From an uncultured Alphaproteobacteria bacterium (GTDB taxonomy: Bacteria > Pseudomonadota > Alphaproteobacteria > RF32 > CAG-239), in contig CATGXW010000007.1 in assembly GCA_949542085.1 (NCBI GenBank), forward strand, positions 1 to 11,916: a stretch of 11,916 bases of DNA, given 5' to 3'. The notes under the pieces were generated by a model. It was not told the DNA's origin, ran no database searches, and saw only the letters and a list, made by a program, of their open reading frames with translations. Shown in pieces: positions 6,987 to 11,916 of this stretch. Within the stretch, counting starts at the first letter, position 1. Each line of letters opens with the position of its first letter. The position numbers were made by a program, and so were the translations under genes.

Positions 6987-7107
6987 GAGAGCAAAGGCGC
7001 ATTACAAACAATCCATTGATTTGTTTGATTTTATGGGGAATGAAACAATGAAGAACGCGGTTTTGGACGAGTATTATAACTTTATGAATCGTATCGGCGG
7101 ATTTTAG
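6973..7107 (+). pseudogene. Out-of-frame C-terminal fragment of the TPR protein
   Basis: In the frame starting at 6973 the sequence reads EGDFERAKAHYKQSIDLFDF, the second half of a TPR unit, and continues to MNRIGGF and a stop at 7105-7107. No start codon with a ribosome site precedes it. The ATG at 6919 in this frame only adds residues that are the shadow of the upstream gene. The segment is thus the tail of the preceding gene, displaced by an indel. Compared with the spacing in the other repeats of the same protein, about five residues are missing at the joint, consistent with a net loss of 14 nt. A sequencing or assembly error is the main alternative. The intact gene would be about 6189-7107, ending 17 nt before moxR. 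Confidence 0.7.
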
Positions 7108-7124
7108 AAATAAGGGAAAGACAG

Positions 7125-8093
7125 ATGACAGAAGTTCTTGACAGTATCATTAAGCTTAAAAACTATATGGACAGCCAAATTATCGGGCAGGAAGATTTGG
7201 TCAATAAGCTGATTATTACGTTGTTGGCTGATGGCAACGCTTTGGTGGAAGGGGCTCCCGGACTGGCTAAGACGAAGGCGATTAAGACATTGGCTTCATC
7301 GATTAAGGCGCAATATAACCGCATTCAGTTTACACCGGATTTGTTGCCTTCCGATATTACCGGAAGTGAAATTTATGTGGCTTCCGAAGGAAAGTTTGAG
7401 TTTCGCAAAGGTCCGATTTTTGCCAATTTGATTTTGGCGGACGAAATTAACCGCGCGCCGGCCAAAGTGCAATCTGCTTTGTTGGAAGCAATGGCCGAGC
7501 GTCAGGTTAGTATCGGTGGACAAAGGTTTGCTTTGCCACAGTTGTTTATGGTGTTGGCGACACAGAACCCGATTGAGCAGGAAGGAACTTATAATCTGCC
7601 GGAAGCCCAGTTGGACCGTTTTTTGATGTATATTAAAATTGATCAGCCCGATGCGGCGGCGGAGAAAAAAATTCTGCGCTTGGTGCGTCAGGAAATTGCC
7701 AACGGAAATAAGACCGTTCAACAACCGGTCAGCTTGGATATTAAGGATATTCTATTGGCCAGAGAAGAGGCTTTGCAGGTTCATATGAGCGAGGCCGTTG
7801 AAGAATATTTGGTGCAGTTGATTATGGCAACCCGTCATCCTGAAAAATATGATGCGAAAATGGCCGGGTTTGTAATGTACGGGGCATCGCCGCGCGCTAC
7901 GTTGGCTTTGGACAGATGCGCAAAAATTCATGCGTGGTTGCATGAGAAGAATTTTGTGACACCTGATGACATTCAGGCCGTTGTTTATGATATCTTGCGT
8001 CATCGCCTTATTCTGACGTTTGAGGCGCAGGCGGAAGGGATGACGACTGATGACGTGATTAAAAAGATTTTGAAATTGGTTCCGTTGCCCTGA
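7125..8093 (+). CDS. MoxR-family AAA+ ATPase
   Basis: A 322-residue AAA+ ATPase of the MoxR family, the usual length. Motifs: IIGQEDLV (19-26) at the N-terminus, Walker A GAPGLAKT (43-50), the MoxR signature FTPDLLPSDITGSE (69-82), Walker B LILADEINR (102-110), sensor 1 LATQNP (144-149), PEAQLDRF with the arginine finger (159-166) and sensor 2 GASPRA (253-258). The C-terminal lid (about 205-322) is present. MoxR proteins act as chaperone-like remodellers of protein complexes or metal-enzyme maturation, usually beside vWA-domain partners; the DUF58 gene begins 12 nt downstream. AGGGAAAG at 7113-7120 supports the start. The specific client here is unknown. Confidence 0.93.
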   Translation: MTEVLDSIIKLKNYMDSQIIGQEDLVNKLIITLLADGNALVEGAPGLAKTKAIKTLASSIKAQYNRIQFTPDLLPSDITGSEIYVASEGKFEFRKGPIFANLILADEINRAPAKVQSALLEAMAERQVSIGGQRFALPQLFMVLATQNPIEQEGTYNLPEAQLDRFLMYIKIDQPDAAAEKKILRLVRQEIANGNKTVQQPVSLDIKDILLAREEALQVHMSEAVEEYLVQLIMATRHPEKYDAKMAGFVMYGASPRATLALDRCAKIHAWLHEKNFVTPDDIQAVVYDILRHRLILTFEAQAEGMTTDDVIKKILKLVPLP

Positions 8094-8105
8094 TAAGAGG
8101 TTTGC

Positions 8106-9041
8106 ATGTTTAAACAATGGTTTGGCAAGAAACATCAGGATGACGCGCACAGCGGCCTTTACGCTTCGTTAGAGGATTTGGTCGCCATGCGGCGTTATAC
8201 GGCGTATTTGCGCGCCAAACATCGCAAAAAAAGCTTTTCCCATCAGTCCGGTGATGTGAAGTCGGTGTTTAAGGGACGGGGGATGGAGTTTGAGGAAATC
8301 CGCGCTTATGCTTTTGGGGATGATGTTCGGGATATTGACTGGCGTGTAACGGCTCGCAAGCAAAATCCGTATACCAAGTTGTTTGCCGAAGAAAAGGATC
8401 GGGAAATTTATGTGTGGCTGGATTTATCGGCCCCGATGGTTTTTGGCAGCAAAAAGGAATTCAAAAGTGTCACGGCGTCAAAGATTGCGGCTTTGCTGGG
8501 GTGGTTGTCCCTTGAGAATAAAGATCGGTTCGGCTGTGTGATTTTTGACGGGCAAAAGTCTTGGTTGTTTAAGCCTCAGAATAATCGGGGACAGATGATG
8601 GCCGTGTTTAAAAAGATTTCATCATTGTCGGAAGCGGCTTTACAACATCCGGAGGTTGATGAGAGCGGTGCCGTTAAGTCATTTAAACTTTTGGAGCAAA
8701 ACGTGCGACATCAGTCCGATGTGTTTGTTATCAGTGATTTTACGGCGTTTGATGATGGTATTTTTGCACAGATGGCCGCTTTGGCGCATAAAAGCCGCTT
8801 ACATATTCTGAATGTTTATGACGTGTTGGAGGAAAATCCGCCCAAAGCGGGGGAATATATGGCGGAATATAATGGAAAAAGACTGATTTTTGACAGCTCT
8901 CCCAAAATTTATCGGAAAGATTATCAAAAGTATTTTGCCGATAAACGAGATAAATTAAGGGCTTTTTGCCGGCGCTTCGGGTGTCAGATGATGGCTTTTC
9001 GGACGGATACGGAAATTGCTGATAACTTGAAAATTTTATAA
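8106..9041 (+). CDS. DUF58 (vWA-like) protein, partner of MoxR
   Basis: A 311-residue DUF58 protein. The hallmark block is clear: GRGMEFEEIRAYAFGDD (58-72), VRDIDWRVTARKQNPYTK (74-91), EEKDREIYVWLDLSAPM (95-111) and the helix SVTASKIAALLGWLSL (121-136). The part after about residue 100 adopts a von Willebrand factor A-like fold in this family. The metal-site loop reads D-L-S-A-P instead of the usual DxSxS, so metal binding may be altered. No membrane segment is seen, so it is probably cytoplasmic. AAGAGG at 8095-8100 precedes the ATG. The pairing with MoxR is a known conserved gene neighbourhood, sometimes with BatA/BatB-like vWA membrane proteins, which are missing in this window. Its precise function is unknown. 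Confidence 0.9.
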   Translation: MFKQWFGKKHQDDAHSGLYASLEDLVAMRRYTAYLRAKHRKKSFSHQSGDVKSVFKGRGMEFEEIRAYAFGDDVRDIDWRVTARKQNPYTKLFAEEKDREIYVWLDLSAPMVFGSKKEFKSVTASKIAALLGWLSLENKDRFGCVIFDGQKSWLFKPQNNRGQMMAVFKKISSLSEAALQHPEVDESGAVKSFKLLEQNVRHQSDVFVISDFTAFDDGIFAQMAALAHKSRLHILNVYDVLEENPPKAGEYMAEYNGKRLIFDSSPKIYRKDYQKYFADKRDKLRAFCRRFGCQMMAFRTDTEIADNLKIL

Positions 9042-9049
9042 TGCTTTTC

Positions 9050-9078
9050 TTGACAAGATTGGGGAAGAGTGGTAGCTT
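9050..9078 (+). promoter_or_regulatory. Sigma70-type promoter for the eight-TPR gene
   Basis: A perfect -35 TTGACA (9050-9055) is followed after 17 nt by TAGCTT (9073-9078), a weak -10 with three of six consensus bases. It starts 9 nt after the DUF58 stop and gives a leader of about 40 nt to ATG 9124, so the downstream gene is probably transcribed separately from the moxR operon. The -35 and spacing are clear; the -10 is not. Confidence 0.45.
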
Positions 9079-9123
9079 ATGAATGAATTATTTTGTAACT
9101 TATCATAGGTAAAGAGAAAAGAT

Positions 9124-10101
9124 ATGGTTAAATCTAACGATAATACAGCTTATAAAAGAGGGCAAGAACTGCTCGATCAAGGGATGTATAAAGAAGCAAT
9201 CGAACAGTTTGATGCTGCGATTGCCGAACAGCCAGATTCATGGAAAGCCATGAATTCAAAGGGGTTTGCGTTTCAGAAACTGAGCCGCTATACCGAGGCT
9301 GTGGAATGCTTTGACAAAGCATTGGAATTGAATCCGACTTCTGTTGAGGTTTTGAATAATAAGGGGGTGACCCTGAGTATGCGCGGCTTGTATAAAGACG
9401 CGATTTTGTGTTTTAATGAAGCGGTGGCAATTGATAAGACATCTTTGGAAGCTTTGAACGGTAAGGCAATCGCTTTACAACACATGTTTGCCTACAAGGA
9501 AGCTCTTGATGTTCTTGAACAGGCAATGAAAATTGACAACAAACACGCACAATCATTGCTCAGCGTGGCCGTTACTTTGCAAAAGTTGAAGCAATATGAT
9601 CGTGCGATAGCGTTTTTCAAGAAGGTTTTGGCTGCTGATAAAAACAATATTAAAGCTTGGAACGGTGTCGGTGTGACTTATCAGTTGATGGGAGACAACA
9701 ACTCAGCCATCAAATGCTTTACCAAAATTTTGAATATTGACAGTCGTGAGATTCAAGCTTGGATCAGTATCGGCTTTGTTTATCAAAAAATGATGAAATT
9801 CAACGACGCGTTGAAATGTTACAAAAAAGCACAGACTATTATCGGTAACCGTTATCACCATAAACTCTATGACGGGTTGGCAAGTTGCCTGACCAAGTTG
9901 TCTGAGTTTGATCAGGCGATTGAGGTTTATCAGACGATTTTCCAACGTGAAGAAGGCAAAAAGAAATGGGATGCTCAGCGTTCTATGAAATTTGTTAATA
10001 AGCTGAAGCGTAAAAAAGCTATCGGAACATTACAAAGTCTTGTTCCCGCCGACGCTCCGGAGGCAAAAACAGAAACGGATATTGATCCTCTGGCAGAATG
10101 A
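9124..10101 (+). CDS. TPR-repeat protein with eight tandem repeats
   Basis: A 325-residue protein made almost wholly of tetratricopeptide repeats in strict 34-residue register, starting at about residues 5, 39, 73, 107, 141, 175 and 209, with a divergent eighth at about 248-281. Typical units are GFAFQKLSRYTEAVECFDKA, GVTLSMRGLYKDAILCFNEA and GVGVTYQLMGDNNSAIKCFT. The tail (282-325) is basic (KLKRKKAIG) and then acidic and probably flexible. There is no signal peptide or membrane segment, so it is likely a cytoplasmic protein-protein interaction scaffold; the partner is unknown. The ribosome site is weak (AAAGAGA, 9111-9117). It has its own promoter upstream and a strong terminator directly behind, so it is a single-gene transcription unit. 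Confidence 0.9.
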   Translation: MVKSNDNTAYKRGQELLDQGMYKEAIEQFDAAIAEQPDSWKAMNSKGFAFQKLSRYTEAVECFDKALELNPTSVEVLNNKGVTLSMRGLYKDAILCFNEAVAIDKTSLEALNGKAIALQHMFAYKEALDVLEQAMKIDNKHAQSLLSVAVTLQKLKQYDRAIAFFKKVLAADKNNIKAWNGVGVTYQLMGDNNSAIKCFTKILNIDSREIQAWISIGFVYQKMMKFNDALKCYKKAQTIIGNRYHHKLYDGLASCLTKLSEFDQAIEVYQTIFQREEGKKKWDAQRSMKFVNKLKRKKAIGTLQSLVPADAPEAKTETDIDPLAE

Positions 10102-10112
10102 TAAGTTATGTT

Positions 10113-10146
10113 ACAAAAAAAGCACTCTTCGGAGTGCTTTTTTTGT
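10113..10146 (+). terminator. Intrinsic terminator with UUCG loop
   Basis: GCACTC (10122-10127), a TTCG tetraloop and GAGTGC (10132-10137) form a perfect 6-bp GC-rich stem. It is flanked by seven A and seven T that extend the pairing to about 15 bp and supply the U-tract. It lies 12 nt after the TPR stop codon. Because the flanks are A7 and T7 it could work in both directions. Confidence 0.92.
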
Positions 10147-10156
10147 GGGAAGAGAT

Positions 10157-10181
10157 AAAAAAACCTCGCATGGCGAGGTTT
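10157..10181 (-). terminator. Intrinsic terminator of the small membrane-protein gene
   Basis: CCTCGC (10164-10169) pairs with GCGAGG (10173-10178) around a 3-nt loop, extended by three A-T pairs. Seven A at 10157-10163 become the U-tract on the - strand. It begins only 4 nt after the stop codon of the - strand gene, which supports that gene being real. It stands back to back with the terminator of the TPR gene. Confidence 0.85.
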
Positions 10182-10185
10182 GATT

Positions 10186-10395
10186 TCAGTTTTTAAGGCA
10201 GTCTGTGGTTGTTTTTCCGATACAAATGCCGATAATAATGCCAATGATACCATTGATAAAACCGGCGGCAAAGCTTCCGATGATAGGAAAGCATATTCCG
10301 CTGATAAAGCCTATGCCGCCGAACAGAGTGCTGCAGAGAACGCCTGTTATAATACCGATGGTGTAGGCGGCAACAAGTTTGATTGATTTTTTCAT
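10186..10395 (-). CDS. Small glycine-rich membrane protein
   Basis: A 69-residue, very hydrophobic protein. After a basic start (MKKSIK) residues 7-60 are almost all Ile, Gly, Phe and Ala with repeated small-residue spacings (GIITG, GGIGFISG, GFINGIIGIIIGICIG). This suggests two membrane helices that pack through glycine-zipper contacts. Cys are at 21, 35, 58 and 66. I do not recognise the family; a holin-, toxin- or bacteriocin-like pore is possible, but nothing proves it. Support for the gene: a good promoter (10427-10455), a terminator directly after the stop, and a hydrophobic composition unlikely in a chance frame. No Shine-Dalgarno site is seen before ATG 10395; the leader is purely AT-rich. 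Confidence 0.65.
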   Translation of the reverse strand: MKKSIKLVAAYTIGIITGVLCSTLFGGIGFISGICFPIIGSFAAGFINGIIGIIIGICIGKTTTDCLKN

Positions 10396-10426
10396 ATCTA
10401 TATATAATTAATTTTTTGATGTTTGT

Positions 10427-10455
10427 ATTCTATTATAAAAGCAAGCGTTTGGCAA
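10427..10455 (-). promoter_or_regulatory. Sigma70-type promoter for the glycine-rich membrane protein
   Basis: On the - strand TTGCCA (10455-10450) is separated by 17 nt from TAGAAT (10432-10427). Both match the consensus in five of six bases. The predicted transcript would start near 10420 and carry an AU-rich leader of about 25 nt without a Shine-Dalgarno site. Confidence 0.6.
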
Positions 10456-10478
10456 TTGAAATTTGCTCCAAGTGGTAC

Positions 10479-10506
10479 TTGAAAAGAAGTCGAAGGGTAT
10501 TATCTT
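10479..10506 (+). promoter_or_regulatory. Possible promoter for the 75-residue membrane protein
   Basis: TTGAAA (10479-10484, five of six consensus bases), a 16-nt spacer and TATCTT (10501-10506, four of six) lie just ahead of the ribosome site AGGGAG (10526-10531). The position is plausible, but the match is moderate. Confidence 0.35.
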
Positions 10507-10538
10507 TATTAAGACATTGTTATTTAGGGAGACAGATT

Positions 10539-10766
10539 ATGGGAACATTTTTGAAGTATGTTTTTTATTTGATTTTATTGGTTGTTATCTTTTTGGTCGG
10601 TAAAGGAATTTATGACGGCAATATTGATAAGACGACAACCGTCGGCGAAGTGGTCAACCAAGTTGGTGACGGAACCAAACAGATTGTAAAAGATACCGGT
10701 AATGCGGTTGAAGAAGCTGTCGATGATTATCAGTCGGCTCCGAAAAAAGAGATTGTTGTACAATAA
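10539..10766 (+). CDS. Small single-pass membrane protein
   Basis: A 75-residue protein. ATG 10539 is chosen because AGGGAGACAG lies directly upstream. A longer open frame from 10383 has no ribosome site, and its extra residues look like AT-rich noise. The N-terminus has one membrane helix (YVFYLILLVVIFLVGKGIY, about 7-25). The remaining 50 residues are acidic and amphipathic: TTVGEVVNQVGDGTKQIVKD, then NAVEEAVDDY. The spaced hydrophobics suggest a helix lying on a membrane or pairing with a partner. I do not recognise the family. A strong terminator follows 8 nt after the stop. It is a one-gene unit between two oppositely oriented small membrane-protein genes. Confidence 0.72.
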   Translation: MGTFLKYVFYLILLVVIFLVGKGIYDGNIDKTTTVGEVVNQVGDGTKQIVKDTGNAVEEAVDDYQSAPKKEIVVQ

Positions 10767-10774
10767 TTAAGTTA

Positions 10775-10821
10775 AAAACAAACCCCGAAAAGATGTTGAG
10801 GATCTTTTCGGGGTTTGTTTT
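10775..10821. terminator. Strong bidirectional intrinsic terminator
   Basis: A perfect 20-bp inverted repeat (10775-10794 with 10802-10821) around a 7-nt loop has a central ACCCCGAAAAGAT block and A-rich and T-rich outer parts. It ends the + strand 75-residue gene. As it also lies 15 nt beyond the stop of the - strand 38-residue frame, it can serve both convergent genes. Confidence 0.92.
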
Positions 10822-10836
10822 AGAATGATGAACATT

Positions 10837-10953
10837 TCAGAGTTTTTTATACTCTTCTTTGTCGAAGAACAGGCCGTGTATTCCGGTAATGAATATTAAA
10901 GACATGCCGATTCCTGAAAAGGCGTAGCCTACGATAGAAACGAAAGTTGTCAT
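10837..10953 (-). CDS. Putative 38-residue membrane microprotein
   Basis: A short open frame of 38 codons from ATG 10953 to TGA at 10839-10837. It encodes a hydrophobic segment (FVSIVGYAFSGIGMSLIFIT, about 4-23) followed by a charged end (DKEEYKKL), the layout of single-pass microproteins. It sits behind a good promoter (11001-11029) and before a bidirectional terminator, so the unit is complete. No Shine-Dalgarno site is visible, as with the other - strand small gene at 10186-10395. I do not recognise the family. The alternative is that this transcript is a small RNA and the frame is chance. Confidence 0.5.
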   Translation of the reverse strand: MTTFVSIVGYAFSGIGMSLIFITGIHGLFFDKEEYKKL

Positions 10954-10989
10954 GGTATGGTAATTTTTTAATAGTTTTTAACTTGTTAA

Positions 10990-11013
10990 TTTATGGTGTA
11001 AATGTACCATAAA
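10990..11013. promoter_or_regulatory. Palindromic operator-like site over the -10 box
   Basis: TTTATGGT (10990-10997) and ACCATAAA (11006-11013) are perfect 8-bp inverted repeats separated by 8 nt, on two faces one helical turn and a half apart. The -10 hexamer of the - strand promoter (11001-11006) lies between and against the arms, so a dimeric repressor bound here would block it. No cognate regulator is visible in the window. Confidence 0.5.
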
Positions 11014-11029
11014 CGAGGAAGCAAGTCAA
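11001..11029 (-). promoter_or_regulatory. Sigma70-type promoter for the 38-residue frame
   Basis: On the - strand TTGACT (11029-11024, five of six consensus bases) is spaced by 17 nt from TACATT (11006-11001, four of six). The predicted start near 10994 gives a leader of about 40 nt to ATG 10953. The promoter lies 26 nt after the tsaC stop codon, so the small unit can be expressed separately from tsaC. Confidence 0.55.
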
Positions 11030-11054
11030 GCGTCTATTATCATTTCTGAAAATT

Positions 11055-11916
11055 TTATTCTTTATAAGAGGCGCGGCGGATGCGGTCGTTGATTGCCAAT
11101 CCCAAGTCGGTTTCCGGAATGGGAGACATGGCGATGCCTCTGTATTCTTTGTGTGTTTCAGCTAACCTCATAAAAGAGAACAAATTGGCGGCGGCTTCAC
11201 GTAGATTGCCGCTCGGGCTTAGGTTTAAATGAGCGTTTTTGACATTGCCAAATCCGATAAAGAATTCATCAGAATGGACATCTTCTTCGCTGACGTTAAT
11301 GCGCATCGGCATTGACGGGGCGTAGTGTTTGAGAAGTTGTCCGGGGGCGGAAGGTTTGTCGGGACTGCCGTGGGAGATGATAACTTTTTCGCCGGTGAAA
11401 TCTTCAATGGTTTCTTTGGCCAGACCTCCGGCGCGGAGCATCACGATTTCTTTGGTTGTCAGGTCAATGATGGTGGTTTCCACCCCGATTGCGCATGGTC
11501 CGCCGTCTAAAATCATATCAACTTTATCGCCCAAACTGTCACGAACGTGTTGAGCCGTGGTGGGTGAAATGCTTTTGAAACGGTTGGCGGAAGGAGCAGC
11601 AATTGGAACGCCGGCGTTTTTGATAAGCTCAAGCGCTAAGGGGTGGTTAGGCATGCGTACGGCGATGGCCGGCAGACCGGAGCAGACTAAGTCGAGCTGA
11701 TGATTGTTATCTTTGCGTTTGAGCACAAAGGTCAATGGTCCGGGCCAAAAATGTTTGGCCAAATCCATGACGCGTTGGTCTGTTTGCGCGTATTCCGGCA
11801 AGAAGTCAATATCGGCAATATGCGAAATCAAAGGATCAAACAAAGGACGTTGTTTGGCCGCAAAGATGCCGGCGACGGCGTCAGGCAGATAAACATTGGC
11901 GCCCAAGCCGTAGACA
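11055..11916 (-). CDS. tsaC: Threonylcarbamoyl-AMP synthase, Sua5 type (5' partial)
   Basis: The enzyme makes L-threonylcarbamoyl-AMP from threonine, bicarbonate and ATP for the t6A37 modification of ANN-decoding tRNAs. The frame runs off the window end; VYGLG, read from the last codons before the internal TTG at 11906, is the conserved TVYGLG motif, so the first roughly 40 residues are missing. The YrdC domain shows FAAKQRPLFDPLI, WPGPLTFVL, IAVRMPNHPLALEL, PIAAPSANRFKSISPTTAQH, DGGPCAIGVETTIIDL and MLRAGGL. A linker with SAPGQLLKHYAP leads to the C-terminal Sua5 domain (IGFG, LSPSGNLREAAANLFSFMR, PIPETDLGLAINDRIRRASY). The extra domain marks the long Sua5 form rather than short TsaC. No clear terminator separates it from the small promoter at 11001-11029. 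Confidence 0.93.
   Translation of the reverse strand, partial: VYGLGANVYLPDAVAGIFAAKQRPLFDPLISHIADIDFLPEYAQTDQRVMDLAKHFWPGPLTFVLKRKDNNHQLDLVCSGLPAIAVRMPNHPLALELIKNAGVPIAAPSANRFKSISPTTAQHVRDSLGDKVDMILDGGPCAIGVETTIIDLTTKEIVMLRAGGLAKETIEDFTGEKVIISHGSPDKPSAPGQLLKHYAPSMPMRINVSEEDVHSDEFFIGFGNVKNAHLNLSPSGNLREAAANLFSFMRLAETHKEYRGIAMSPIPETDLGLAINDRIRRASYKE

Noticed and set aside
6960..6990. Programmed ribosomal frameshift in the TPR gene
   Set aside because: No slippery heptamer or downstream pseudoknot was evident, and the missing residues at the joint argue for an indel instead.
6919..7107. Independent small gene starting at ATG 6919
   Set aside because: Its first residues are the shadow of the TPR gene, there is no ribosome site, and the rest completes the broken TPR unit.
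7296..7724. 142-residue - strand frame within moxR
   Set aside because: Antisense to the Walker B and sensor motifs of the ATPase; shadow frame.
10180..10386. 68-residue + strand frame rich in Ala, Asp and Asn
   Set aside because: It would start with TTG inside a terminator hairpin and has no ribosome site, while the opposite strand has a promoter, hydrophobic protein and terminator.
10383..10538. Upstream extension of the 75-residue membrane protein
   Set aside because: The extension has no ribosome site, covers promoter-like sequence and looks like AT-rich non-coding DNA; AGGGAGACAG fits ATG 10539.
1..11916. CRISPR array, IS element, rRNA or tRNA gene
   Set aside because: No regularly spaced repeats, transposase motifs with terminal inverted repeats, or RNA gene signatures were seen on reading both strands.

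Overview
The window looks like chromosomal DNA of a Gram-negative, probably alphaproteobacterial, organism of moderate GC content. The evidence is an outer-membrane-type lipoprotein signal in a Rz1-like spanin, a UvrD/PcrA helicase with a C-terminal Tudor-like tail, a long Sua5-type threonylcarbamoyl-AMP synthase with a PGQLLKHYAP motif, and a tail-fibre style common in alphaproteobacterial prophages. The exact taxon cannot be read from the sequence.

Region 1 (1-3791, + strand) is the late end of a prophage or phage-derived particle cluster. It holds a tail-collar fibre protein cut by the window edge, a small Ig-like tail protein, an alanine-rich coiled-coil fibre protein and a second short tail-tip-like protein. 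A complete lysis module follows: a SleB-type cell wall hydrolase (endolysin), a holin-like membrane protein, an inner-membrane spanin (Rz-like) and an outer-membrane lipoprotein spanin (Rz1-like). The Rz1-like gene starts inside the Rz-like gene in another frame. Genes are packed head to tail with strong Shine-Dalgarno sites, 4- to 86-nt overlaps or very short gaps, which indicates one operon.

Region 2 (3814-9041) is host-type DNA. uvrD/pcrA on the - strand converges on the phage cluster with only 22 nt between stop codons. It diverges from a + strand operon: a TPR protein (apparently frameshifted near 6970), a MoxR-family AAA+ ATPase and a DUF58 (vWA-like) protein. MoxR and DUF58 proteins commonly work as a pair in envelope or protein-complex maturation, and the TPR protein may be their scaffold.

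Region 3 (9042-10181) is a single-gene unit: an eight-repeat TPR protein with its own TTGACA promoter and a strong UUCG-loop terminator. Region 4 (10157-11029) holds three very small predicted membrane proteins on alternating strands, each with its own likely promoter and two with clear terminators. One is only 38 codons long and has a palindrome over its -10 box. Region 5 (11055-11916, - strand) is the 3' part of the tsaC/sua5 gene for the t6A tRNA modification, cut by the window end. No rRNA, tRNA, IS element or CRISPR array was seen, and no stretch over 300 bases lacks a gene.
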